From positions 75,891,452 to 75,955,451 of the forward strand of contig CM040424.1 in the NCBI GenBank assembly GCA_022702705.1: 64,000 nt of DNA, in the 5' to 3' direction. Below are positions 1 through 10,646 of this stretch, in pieces (position 1 is the stretch's first letter; every line of letters begins with the position of its first letter). The notes under the pieces were generated by a model, which saw nothing but the letters and a program-made list of their open reading frames with translations, was not told the DNA's origin and searched no databases. A program made the translations under genes and the position numbers. Source of the DNA: Papilionanthe hookeriana x Papilionanthe teres. Its lineage: Eukaryota > Streptophyta > Magnoliopsida > Asparagales > Orchidaceae.

Positions 1-1370
1 AACTGAATTTAGGGAGTGGGAAGGAAAAGGCTTCTCTTATTCCATTTTTTACAAGTAGTAGCGCCCCTTTGGAGAAGCCAAATCCACTGGATAGCATCTA
101 AAAGCTAATATATAATAATGATGCTATGAGAAGGTCATTAAGAGCTCAACTTTTAATTTATTTAAATATAAAGATTAAGGCAATCAAGAATGGAAATTGA
201 AGTAGCATTGGGGCAATGTCCAGGTTCACCCAAGTGAGTTGGCGTACTAACAAATCTTGCATCATTAAACATAAATAACATCAAAATATGTAAATACATA
301 TATCACCATTAAACAAGAACAAAAATGCAGAAGAAAAAAGTACATTTTCTAATAATTATCCCGAAAAACGCAAACTCTACAATAATTCATTAAAAATCAT
401 ATTTTCATGCTACACATTGCATTGCCTATTAAAATGCTGCATTCTAACCATCAATTGCAATCCTTGTCCAGAGGAGAACTACTTTGTACTTCATAATTCT
501 TAATATAGCAGTATAGAACTCTTTAATGCAAGTCCAATGATATTGGACAACTTTAGCTCTTTGCATTTAAAAGTTTGAAGTGAAAACATATGATTATCTC
601 GTAGTTTTCTAGAAACTCGGAAATGCATGACTACAGTTCTAGAAAATAGCAACATATTTCAGCTAAGAGTTACAGTATCGTCTAACATGAATATGCCAAA
701 AACAGCAAAAAGATAGCAATTCATGTCCAATTCAGATTACATGATAGTATGAGGTTTTGAATATTCTTGTACAAATGTCATTGCTATGATTAATTTTCTT
801 TATTGCAAACTATGCATTCACAATTAATGTAATTATTGAATTATCTTCTGGTTAAAGGCATGCGCTACCATATTTGAAAGGTATATTTATCCTTGGGGTT
901 CTACTAAAAAAATACAATTCAGTTATTGCAATCAGATGATCCATCAATTCTTCTGAGATCAAAATACATACAAGCTGTGTGGTGTGTGTAAATTTCCAAA
1001 AATAATATCAATATAGTGCAAATATATATATATAATGCAGAAATTACAGCAAATTTCTTAAAGTTGACGCCAAATAGTTGGCATAAGGCATAAGGCCAAG
1101 GATGATGGTGATGAAAATTATTCAACACAGCTAACGATATTTGGAGGCCGATTGGATGCAAAAATTCTTAAACTTAGAACATCAAGAAACTACAGTCCTT
1201 AAAAAAACTACTACTCAACAATTTGCTTATCCAGCATCCCATTTTCCCTCATTTCAAACTTCAAGTTCCAAAAGTTAAGACCACGGCATTTTGCTCAGCA
1301 GCAGTCTATAACTGTTACCTCCATGTGAAGCAGAAGGCAGAACAGTGTAAACAGTAAAGTGTGAAGATAA
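1..1370. other. AT-rich non-coding DNA, no gene assigned
   Basis: This stretch is AT-rich with only short ORFs lacking family features. On the minus strand a T-rich tract ending in AG lies just before an ATG near 91, and the frame then stays open to the window edge. That could be a splice acceptor followed by an exon of a gene running off the left side. The peptide matches no family I know, so the exon is not called. Confidence 0.4.
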
Positions 1371-1379
1371 GGGAGTGAA

Positions 1380-1560
1380 AGGCACCTTCGCCGGAGCAGA
1401 GGAAGCCGTCAAAGCAGATTGAGGGCAGCGAGTTCTTGGAAGAAGACCTACCGCTTACACTGGTCTTTGCAGCGAAGCTAGCCGGAGAGGATAAACCTCT
1501 AACAGGAGCCAGGCCAGGAGAGGAGCCGCGCGGAGATAAATGACTCTTCCCCTACAGAGC
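1380..1560 (-). other. GC-rich patch, possible 5' exon or UTR of a minus-strand gene
   Basis: About 180 bases are clearly GC-richer than everything around them. On the minus strand one frame stays open for about 50 codons (serine-, proline- and arginine-rich, like a transit peptide or leader). It has no ATG and is closed upstream by a TAG. A GAAG/GTGCC junction near 1390 could be a splice donor. A transcribed leader exon of a gene reading leftwards would explain this, but a chance GC island is also possible. Confidence 0.25.
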
Positions 1561-1673
1561 TACGGAGGAGTTGGCAGGAGTTTCTAATAATGCTAAAGGC
1601 AATACTGCGTTGTAGGTGGGGCCTAAGCTTTTAGGGCATTCAATTATTATTGCTCTCCATAAATTAATATTTG

Positions 1674-1913
1674 GGCATTTACATATAAATCACATAATTT
1701 TTATATTTTTATGCATCTAAAATTAAATTTTTTAATAATTATAAAAATAATATTAAATTTTTAAATCACATTAAAAATATCACTATTATTAATTTTTAAA
1801 AATAAAAGACATAAGTTTTAGGATAATTTAGATGCATAAAATAGTAATAAATACCAAAATTTGTGTGTGAGATATTTGAATACATTAAAATTATGTGGCG
1901 TGCATATTTATAT
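1674..1913. mobile_element. MITE, CATGCATGTAAAT-ended family, copy 1
   Basis: A short AT-rich element has related inverted ends: GGCATTTACATA on the left, and GTGGCGTGCATATTTAT on the right, which reads ATAAATATGCACGCCAC in reverse. The same end pattern (GATTTACATACATGCC then CAATTCTTATGT) recurs near 29.1, 52.6, 54.1, 56.4 and 61.7 kb. No coding capacity. Another TIR-like scrap lies at about 1946-1980. The target duplication is not clear and the superfamily is unassigned. Confidence 0.5.
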
Positions 1914-2855
1914 ATATGGAAGATGTCACATAAAAAATAAGAAAGGTATACATACATATCACTCAATTCTTATGTATTAGCATATAATATCGTAATTTTA
2001 AAAAACTTCTGCACGGAACGATATTTGAGACCACTAGTAATGTATGGAAAGCATGTGAGTGATCAGTGTAGGCCCGTGATTTATTCGAGCTTTACAAATT
2101 ACAGTGCTTGATTTTGTTTGACACTTACACTTCATCAAGCTTGATCATCGCTTGATAATTGCAATGGTGGAAAGATGGTTTCATATGTCTAATATATTTT
2201 ATTTATAGGTTGATTATATGAGAACATTATAAATTTATATATATTTCCGATATTTATAGTTAATCATACGATAAGAAAAATTTATTATTTTGTAGGCGAG
2301 ATGACTATCATACTACAGGATGTACATACTATTCTTGGCATTGGGGTGGAGGGAGAGGTCCTCATTGACTCTATAGTTGTTGGCCCAAAGTTGTGTTGGT
2401 TAGTTTGGCTATGATGTTGTGATGATTTATTAGGAAGTTGTTCTAACGTAGATGTGCATGTCTATCAGTATGGTGAAGAATATATCGTAGGGAAATTTCG
2501 TATGATTTACCCATGATCCTATACAATACTACCACTTTGTTGGTTTCGATGCACATTTTACAAATAATCTCACTATGAATTATGCTATCCCATTTTTTTG
2601 AGTCAAGTTAGGGCATATATTCAGTATTTTTTAAGTTGTTTGTTGCTTCATAATATGTTAGAATCACACATACATTTATAATATTTAGCATCACTTGAGA
2701 CTTTAATTGTACTTTCACGGTATTCACTAAGAGGCTTTTTGTTATCACATTTGCACAGAGAGTTAAATATGTTCACAAAATCTACCAATGTTAATATAGC
2801 AGGATGTTTATAAATGTTAAAAGTGTGATATTGTGAACATTTATATGTGGGCAAG
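1914..2855. other. Intergenic DNA, nothing recognised
   Basis: AT-rich DNA between the MITE and the Athila-like element. Apart from the TIR-like scrap near 1946-1980 I see no coding, RNA or repeat structure in it. Confidence 0.5.
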
Positions 2856-4466
2856 TGATCCACTTAAAATTTGATAGCTTTTTAATCTCAAATTCATACC
2901 TATTTTTGATGATAGTACACTTTAAAGGAAGATAATTTTCATAATTTCATGCAGGTACAATGATTGTAGACCTTTGTAGCAAAAGGAAGTGAAAATGAGC
3001 AAATTTGCAGCAAAAAAGAGCAAAAGTGCATTTTATTGAACTAGCGCTGAACGACGCTGTCACCAGCACCAGATCGTGCCAATTTACAGAGACTTTGGAC
3101 CAAAATGCGGAAAATAGCACAGGACGGCGTCCTATACTGCGCTGGACCGCGCCCTATCCCGATTTCAAACTAGATTCAATGTATTTGGCCAGATTTTGGA
3201 GGGATGCTTGAAGAAACTCTGGGGAAATTAGTTATGGTCGGATTTAAACTACTTGGGAGCCAAATTTAGAGATGGGGGAGAGAGTTTACAGTGTGAGGGA
3301 GTGAAGACTGAGTGTGTATTTTCATTGTTGTTTAGGAAATCTAGGGTTTGTGTGTTCTCTTCTAATGAGTGTAGGAGGAGAAGAAAAGTGAGAGATTTCT
3401 TCTTCCTTGTTTATCTAAAGAAAGAATTGTGTGTTATTGTGAAGAAATAAGAGGAGTCAAAGGAATTCTTTGAGATCCGCTTAGGGAAGAGTTTGACATA
3501 AGTTGTTTTTTCTTTACTTTGTTTGTATGACGTTGCTTTTATATAAAAAATTCATGTATTGCCATCCTTTCCTCATGAGTCTTGAGTGTATTTTTTTGTC
3601 TTCCTCATTTTCATGTGATGTGTTGATGTTATGATACGGAAATGATGTGTCGATTTATTATGGAGAATTTGTGATGACCTTTTCACTTCATACTTCATTT
3701 ACTTTTTTATCTGACCAATTAAATTGTTAAAACTTATTGGGAAACATATGTTCTGAAAGGATTATGAGTTTCACAACAAAAGTTAATGTCACATTCAATG
3801 TCCATGAATGAGTGATGTAGTTCATGGGGTTTGAGTGCAAATAAATAGAGAAATGTACTTTAATAAATGTAGAATTGGAGATTTCAAAGTGATAGGCTGA
3901 AATCCTCAATTTGTTCTTAGAGTTTGGAAACCAATGTGAGAGTTAGCCTTCAGGGGAAGGGAATCGGGAGCTCTGGAGTGAGAGCCAGTATCCTCCCAGC
4001 CTAACCACAGATTTGGGGACTGAACTTAGAATTACCCAATGTTCTTTATGAGCTTGGAAAAGGGTAAAGAATAAGAATGCTCTTATTTGACACAATACAT
4101 TTGCATCACTGATCTATATCACTAAATCATCACATTATTATTAGAGAGGAGAAATATTCTTTCTTACAATTGAATTTTGTTATAATTTAGTCTTGTGTTA
4201 GTTAAACTTGTTAGAAAGTAAAAACGTACTTTGGTAGAATTAGTAACTACAACTGTTTGTTTTTATTTTAAGATTAGTAATTACTTGTAATTGTGTTGTG
4301 ATTCGAGAAGTGATTTTTGTGTTAGACCATAAAATTAATTGCCTCCCCATGGGATTGATATTCAGGACTCCACTAGAGTCATGTATTACCTGAGCAATAT
4401 GTATACTTGTGTTCAGTTGTGTTACTCATTAGAAAACTAAATCAATATATATATATATAAATTTGG
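2856..4466 (+). repeat. 5' LTR of the Athila-like element
   Basis: It begins TGATCCACTTAAAATTTGATAG and ends near an AT-repeat just before the primer-binding site. It aligns along its length to the right LTR at 13827 (by eye mid-80s percent identity in the block containing the repeated AGCGC-type motifs) and, more weakly, to the inverted LTR at 10600-12225. Short ORFs inside it recur in all three copies and are not genes. The exact 3' boundary is blurred by the AT microsatellite. Confidence 0.8.
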
Positions 4467-4470
4467 TTTT

Positions 4471-4488
4471 TGGTGTTGTTGCCGGGGA
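4471..4488 (+). promoter_or_regulatory. Primer-binding site, tRNA-Asp-like
   Basis: TGGTGTTGTTGCCGGGGA differs at a few positions from the TGGCGCCGTTGCCGGGGA found in Athila/Tat elements, which pairs with the 3' end of tRNA-Asp. The differences are mostly C-to-T, as expected of an old methylated copy. It follows the left LTR directly and fixes the element's plus orientation. Confidence 0.75.
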
Positions 4489-4599
4489 GGAAAGAAAACT
4501 GCTAAATTTAATTTTGTAGTATTTGAAATCTTATATTTAAATTATAAGTCATAATTGTGTGTGTTTATTTATTGTTAGTGTGCTTATTGTGTTTGTATG

Positions 4600-5975
4600 T
4601 GTAGTATTGGATTTATAGGTTTAGTGCCTTACGATTCTGAATTAGAGCGTACTATTAAAAAAATTCAAAAAGAACAAAAACAATATGAAAATTCTCACAA
4701 AATGGCAAACAACTTAAACAAAACGAAAATATATCAAGACCTTTAAGAGATTATGTTAATTCAACAGCAGATGAAATTCACTTAACTATCCAAAACTCTG
4801 ATATTGCTGCTTTTTCATTTGAGCTCAAACCTGTTATTATCCAAATGATACAAAATAATTAATTTGGAGGAACACTTAATGAAGACCCAAATTTACATCT
4901 CGCTAGTTTTCTAGAACAGTGTGCTACCTTTAAATACGATGGAGTGTCAAACGATGTTGTTAGGCTTAGACTTTTTTCTTTTTCATTAAGGGATAAGGCT
5001 AAGACGTGGTTAAATTCATTGGCACCTGGATCTATCAGAACTTGGAGAGAGCTTTCAAAAAAGTTTATGTCAAAATATTTCCCTCCTTAAAAAACTGCGA
5101 AGCTGATGAATGATATCACATTTTTTAGTCAGTTTGATGGAGAATCCATATATGAAGCTCGGGAAAGATTCAAAGATCTTCCGAGAAAGTTCAACATTAT
5201 GATTTACCAGACTAGTTAATATTCAAACATTTTATAATGAATTAGTGGGATCATTGAGATCGATTATCGATGCTGCTACCGGTGGATCGTTAATGTCTAA
5301 ACCTTTTGATGAAGCGTATTCGTTAATTGAAGAGATGACTACTAATAAATTTCAATAGCCCTCTGAGCGGGTAAATCCTAAGAGAGAAACTAGTATTCAT
5401 GATTCTGACGTGATAACTATAATAGTCTCTCAAATTGCTGCACTTTCTAACAAAATGAATCAATATGAAATAAATTGTTCTCCAACACCCCCTGTGTTAG
5501 AGGAAAATTCATTAGGACAGTTGATAGACTCTCAAATACCTTATGAAACCTTTAATGTCATAAATAACAAAGTCAATAATCCTTATTCAAATTATTATAA
5601 TACTAGTTGGAGGAATCGCCAAAACTTCAACTGGAAAAACATCAATGTTGTTGTTACCCCGCAATGGGGAAACAATCCTATGAATCCAGTTGGAAATCCG
5701 AACAACCAAGGAAATACCAATTATAGACCTTCTTATCCTCCTGGTTTTAATAGTAACCAACAATTTAAGGAAAAGAAGTTGTCTACTGAAATGATTATGA
5801 ATATGGGTTAATCAAATCCAAGCTCAAAATGTTGTAATGAAGAACATTAAGAATCAATTGGGACATATATTTACTGCACTTAATAATAGACCTTATGGAA
5901 ATCTTTCTAGCAATGTTGAGATCAACATAAAAGATCAAAACAAGAAGCAAATTAAGGCTATTTAATTAAGGAGTG
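4600..5975 (+). pseudogene. gag of the Athila-like element, broken
   Basis: Frame fragments match the gypsy capsid region. They include a block with LRLFSFSLRDKAKTWLNSL (about 4960-5020), then KFMSKYFPP and a FDGESIYEARE block near 5135-5165. The C-terminal part stays open from 5410 to 5811 and is rich in Asn, Pro, Tyr and Trp (NWKN, YPPGFNSNQQ), as in Athila Gag, with no CCHC knuckle. Stops at about 4743, 4860, 5088 and 5217, plus frameshifts, make it non-functional. Confidence 0.8.
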
Positions 5976-5979
5976 GAAA

Positions 5980-6991
5980 AGAATTGGAACCAAGAGTTCA
6001 AAAAAAATTCGAAGTTGAAAGAGAGGAAGTGAACATGGAGAAAGGTTCTAATAGGATATATTTAGATGAATATTTGTTTGAACCAATGAAGATAACTGTT
6101 GAAAAATCACTACCTCATTTTCCTAAAAGACCAAAGAAACATAACAATGACAATAGATTTGCAAAATTTTTGGAAATTCTTAAGAAATTAACGATTAATA
6201 TTCCTTTGTTGAAGCATTAGAGCAGATGTATGATTATGCAAAGTTTATGAAGGATATTCTTAAAAAGAAAAGAAAGTTCAAAGACCACGAGACAGTTGCA
6301 CTTAGCGATGAGTGTAGTGCAATTATTCAGAAGAAACTTCCTAATAAACTTAAAGGCCCAGGTAGTTTCACTATCCCGTGTGCTATAGGTGAGAAATTTT
6401 TCGGAAGAGCTTTATGTGATCTTGGAGCAAGCATTAATCTTATGTCTTTACCAACTTTCAAAAGATTGAGAATACGAGAAATTTCACCTACATATGTGCT
6501 TTAGTTGGTTGATCGTTATATCACCTATCCTAAAGGAGTTGTGGAATATGTATTAGTAAAGGTGGATAAATTTATCTTTTTTGTGGACTTTATTATATTA
6601 GATATGGAGGAAATAAATAAATTTCAATTATTTTGGGAAGATCATTCCTTGCTACTGGAGAGTTATGATCGATGTTCAAAAAGGAAAATTAACTATGAGA
6701 GTTAATGATCAATAGGTAACTTTCAATATTCTGAAATCTATGAAATACCCTTCAACTGAAAAAGATGATGAGTGTTTTCGAATGAAAATCTGAGATTATT
6801 TAAGATAAGATCATTTTAAAGAAGTATTTAAAGAAAATTTGAAATGTGAGGATGAAAACAAAAGTGAAAGTGAAGATGATTTTGATGATATGAAAAATGA
6901 AAAGTTATAATTTGTTCAGGAAAGATTTGAAAGATTGGATACTCTAGAAAATAGAGATAAAAGTTGTATTTCATCTATCATTAAACCCTCT
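5980..6991 (+). pseudogene. Gag-pol linker and aspartic protease, broken
   Basis: A linker (5984-6220) rich in Lys and Glu leads into a frame (6226-6504) holding the retropepsin-type core ALCDLGASINLMSLP. Athila proteases use this DLGAS form in place of DTGAS. A stop at 6502 separates it from the following block (6505-6705), which resembles the region just after the protease core. Frame then degrades up to the LINE insertion at 6992. Confidence 0.75.
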
Positions 6992-7989
6992 ATCATGTAT
7001 GCTAGAGTTGTTACATGTGTTCGAACTGAAGGAGGATTGACCGAGCATTTTATTATTTTTGTTGGTTTACATCAAGGATCGGCTTTAAGCCCATATCTTT
7101 TTGCTTTATTTATGGATGGTCTTACTCGGCATTTACAAGAGGATGTACATTGGTGTATGTTTTTTGCTGATGATATTCTTCTTGTGGATAAGACAAGAGA
7201 AAAAGTCCAGGAAAAACTTGAATTATGGAGGTCTACTTTGGAGTCTAAAGGTCTTCGTTTGAGTAGAACTAAAATTGAAAACATGGAATGTAATTTTAGT
7301 AATAGTAGGTATAGTGACAGAAGTGTAACTTTGGGTAATCAAATTATTAAAAGGTGTGAACGATTTAGATATCTCGGGTTCATTGTTCAAAGCGATGGTG
7401 ATATAGATGGGGATGTTAATAGTAAAATTCAGGTTGGTTGGTTGAAGTGGAGGAATGCGTCCGACCTATTGTGTGATAGAAAAGTACCGCTTAGTCTGAA
7501 AGGGAAATTTTATAAGATGGTGGTGAGACCTTCAATGCTCTATGGTGCTGAATGTTGGCCTTTAAAAGAGAAGCATAATGTTAAGTTAAGTGTTGTCGAG
7601 ATGAGAATGATTAGGTGGATGAGTGGCTTTACACTTAGAGACAAAATACGAAATGAATATATCCGTAATAGGGTTGGAGTTGCACCGATGACGGATAAAA
7701 TTAGAGAGAGTCGCCTTAGATGGTTTGGTCACATTAAACGTCGACCACTCGATGATCCGATTAGGAGTGTAGATGTTTTAAATACAACTTATGTTAAGAA
7801 AGGCGAGAGCAGACCTACGAAAACTTGGGCTTATTGCATAAAAAATGATCTTAATTTATTAGAATTAAACGAAAATTTGACACTAAATAGGATGCAATGA
7901 AGAAAAAGGATTCATGTAGCCGACCCCACTTAGTGGGATTAAGGCTTTGTTGTTGTTGTTGTTGTTGTTGTTGTATCATTAAACCCTCT
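6976..7989. repeat. 16-bp target site duplication flanking the LINE
   Basis: TATCATTAAACCCTCT occurs at 6976-6991 and again, without mismatch, at 7974-7989, immediately either side of the LINE. The sequence encodes part of the host element's pol, so the duplication marks the exact insertion point. Confidence 0.9.
6992..7973 (+). mobile_element. RTE-type LINE, 5'-truncated, nested in the Athila-like pol
   Basis: A 982-bp non-LTR retrotransposon 3' fragment. The frame is open from upstream host sequence to the stop at 7900. It carries the RT motifs QGSALSPYLFALFMD and MFFADDILL (catalytic Asp pair), followed by an RTE-type thumb/C-terminal region (GHIKRRPLDDPIRSVDV). The 3' tail has GCCGACCCCACTTAGTGGGA and then a TTG repeat, the usual end of plant RTE elements. 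The 5' end is truncated, so the endonuclease is absent. The open RT frame inside a badly decayed host suggests a later insertion. A more degraded relative lies at 46974-47383. Confidence 0.9.
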
Positions 7990-8560
7990 GAACTTGAGCT
8001 GAAAATTTTCCCTAATCATTTGAAGTATATGTTTTTAGGAGAATCATTTACCTTACCAACATTGTATCTTCGGAGTTAAATAAATATCAGAACTAAAATT
8101 ATTAGACATCTTAAAAAGTTACAAAAAGGTTTTTGGTTGGTCCATAGCTGATATTAAAGAAATCAGTCCATCGATCTGTATGGATAGAATTTTGTTGAAT
8201 GAACAACATAAACCTAAAGTTGATCCACAAAGGAGCCTGAACCCAATAATAAAAGAAGTGGTTAAAAAAGAGATTTTATAATGGTTAGATACTGAAATTA
8301 TATATCTTATTTCTGATAGTGTTTAGGTAAGCCCAATTCATTGTGTTCCTAAGAAAGGAGAAGTGACTGTTGATGTAAATGAACAAAATAAAATTATTCC
8401 AACAAGGCAAGTCACTGGTTGGCGAATATGTACTGATTATAGAAAATTAAACACCGCCACCAAAAAAGATCACTTTCATTTACCTTTTTTAGACCAAATG
8501 CTAGACAGACTTACTGGACACAAGTATTATTGCTTTTTGGATGGATATACCGGTTATCGT
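7990..8560 (+). pseudogene. Reverse transcriptase N-terminal part of the Athila-like pol, broken
   Basis: Coding resumes after the target duplication with the ELELK...LKYMFLGE block that precedes gypsy RT. Later come a region with stops and then VTGWRICTDYRKLN, DHFHLPFLDQMLDRLTGH and YYCFLDGYTGY. The next sequence is already RNase H: the fingers/palm with the catalytic YxDD box and the thumb are missing. The join is near 8555-8570, an internal deletion of most of the RT. Confidence 0.85.
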
Positions 8561-9020
8561 TGCTAGTGATGATGCTCTTGGAGTTATTTTAGGGCAAAGG
8601 CACTACAAAATGTTTAAAGTTATATACTACGCAAGTAAGACTTTTACTGATGCTCAAATTAACTGCACCACTACAGAAAGAGAGTTATTAGCTATTGTTT
8701 ATGCTTTTGAAAAATTTAGATCTTACTTAATTGGAGCTAAATATATAGTGCATACTGATCATTCTGTTATTAAATATTTAATGCAAAAGAACGATGCAAA
8801 ACCAAGATTGATTCGATGGATACTTTTAATGCAAGAATTTAATTTTGAGATCGTTAATAGAAAAGGGAACAATAATCAAATAGTTGATCATTTATCTAGA
8901 CTTGAACAACCTAATTTGAATGACTTTGAAAGGGAAATAACCGAAACTTTTTTTGATGAGCAATTATATAATATTACTGAAGGAAATTTATCGTGGTATG
9001 TTGATATTGTAAACTATATC
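8541..9020 (+). pseudogene. RNase H domain of the Athila-like pol
   Basis: The open frame 8541-9047 contains the gypsy RNase H signature ASDDALGVILGQ, with the first catalytic Asp in a slightly altered setting, then YYASKTFTDAQINCTTTERELLAIVYA, YIVHTDHSVIKYL and NQIVDHLSRLEQ. It is the best-preserved part of pol. Its beginning is fused to the RT remnant by the deletion described for 7990-8560. Confidence 0.85.
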
Positions 9021-9039
9021 ACTAGTAATATTTACCACC

Positions 9040-9425
9040 TGAATTAACAATGCAACAGTGGAAAAAATTTAAGCATGATGCTAAATTTTATTTTTGGGAC
9101 GATTCTTATCTGAATAAGCAATGTAAAAATCTTATTATTAGGAGATGTGTGTCTTATGAAGAAACTGAAATAATTATTCGATAATGTCATGATTCTGAAT
9201 TTGGAGGACATTTCAAAATTGATAGAACTGCACATAAAATTTTGTAATATGAATTTTATTGGTCTCCTATTTTTAGAGATGTTTTTAAATTTATCAAAAC
9301 TTGTGATCGATGTCAGAGAATAGACAATATATCTAGAAGAAATGAAATGTCTCTTAATTTTACTTTGGAAGTTGAATTTTTTTATACTTCAGTATTAGAT
9401 TTTATGGGACCATTTATACCTTCAT

Positions 9426-9482
<57 letters not shown>

Positions 9483-10115
9483 GATTGTTGTTGATTATGT
9501 ATCAAAATGGATTGAGGCAATAGCTTTAACTAGGTGTGATGCTAGAAGTGTTTCGAGGTTTTTAATGAAAAATATTTTCATAAGATATGGAATGCCTAGA
9601 GTAATCATCACTGATGGAGGATCCTATTTTAAGAATAATTTGATTCAGAGATTGACAAAAGAAATATAATTTTATGCATAGAATCTCTACAGCTTATTAT
9701 CACGAAACAAATGATTTAATAAAGGTATCTAATCGTGAGATTAAACGAATTTTAGAGAAAGTCATTAATCTTAAGAAATTAGATTGGTCTACTACATTAG
9801 ATACTGTTTTATGTTCATACAGAACTGCTTATAAAACTTCTATAGAAATGTCCCCTTACAGATTAATCTTTGGAAAAAATTTGTCACCTGTCAGTTAAAT
9901 TAGAATATAATGCATATTGGAAGATAAATAAATTGAATTTTAATTTGAAAGACGCTGTTGAGAAAAAACTACTGCAATTGAATGAATTAGAAGAAATCAG
10001 AAATGAATCATATGATAATGATAGAATATACAAGGACAAAAGAAAAATATGTCATGATCAGAAGATTGTTAAAAAGGAATTTGAACCAGGATAAAAAGTT
10101 TTATTATACAATACA
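9040..10115 (+). pseudogene. Integrase of the Athila-like pol, broken
   Basis: An H2C2 zinc-binding block (CHDSEFGGHF then CDRCQR) spans about 9185-9320 with stops. An AT microsatellite (about 9427-9480) interrupts the start of the catalytic core. The core resumes with VDYVSKWIEAIA (first Asp) and VIITDGGSYF (second Asp), then a frameshift at about 9668, NREIKRILEKV (catalytic Glu region) and SPYRLIFGK. Frames shift again at about 9895. Several stops make it inactive. Confidence 0.85.
9427..9480. repeat. AT dinucleotide microsatellite inside the integrase
   Basis: About 27 uninterrupted TA units lie between the zinc-binding block and the catalytic core of the decayed integrase. They replace coding sequence that gypsy integrases have at this position. 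Confidence 0.95.
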
Positions 10116-10475
10116 AGATTGAAGTTATTTTCTGGGAAACTGAAATCTAGATGGAAAAGGACGATCCCAAATATTGTCCTAATGGATTCCAACTTGATAG
10201 AATCTTCAAGATTTCAAGTTTTCATTCGTAGAAAGTTTCTCAGTTTCGAAGTGCAGCATCTATTCAATAAGAATATCTCAAAGACGAGGTTGATTAAAGA
10301 GCGAGACTTTGTGAATCAAGGTATGAATTCTTCTACTACCAAAATTGATGAAATTATTATTCAGAGATGTTGGGCAGTGCTGTGTTATACTACTACCGCC
10401 ATAGTTGTCCCGATTGTGAAGAAGTTTTATGCAAATCTTCATGGAATCAACCGAGGATCAGTTTATGTGTGAGGT
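10116..10475 (+). pseudogene. Integrase C-terminal region of the Athila-like pol
   Basis: The frame open from 10119 to 10472 continues the block LYNTRLKLFSGKLKSRWKR, which in Athila and Tat elements follows the integrase core. The remainder is degenerate and rich in Ile, Lys and Ser, and has no other domain. Confidence 0.6.
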
Positions 10476-10561
10476 AATTTTATCACATTTACTCCTGCAA
10501 AAATTAATGATTTATATATGATTGAGAATGTGTCAATGCGCCACTATTCAAACTTTGCCCC

Positions 10562-10608
10562 AATGGTGCGACTTTTTAATTTGCCAAAATTTATGAACTC
10601 ATATTTAT

Positions 10609-10646
<38 letters not shown>

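Noticed and set aside
3005..3909. Short ORFs such as 3005-3211, 3253-3450 and 3727-3909
   Set aside because: They lie within an LTR; equivalent frames appear in the LTR copies at 11175-11780 and 13945-14887.
6226..10472. The string of pol-like ORFs read as separate host genes
   Set aside because: They are successive fragments of one retrotransposon polyprotein, in the correct domain order and between LTRs.
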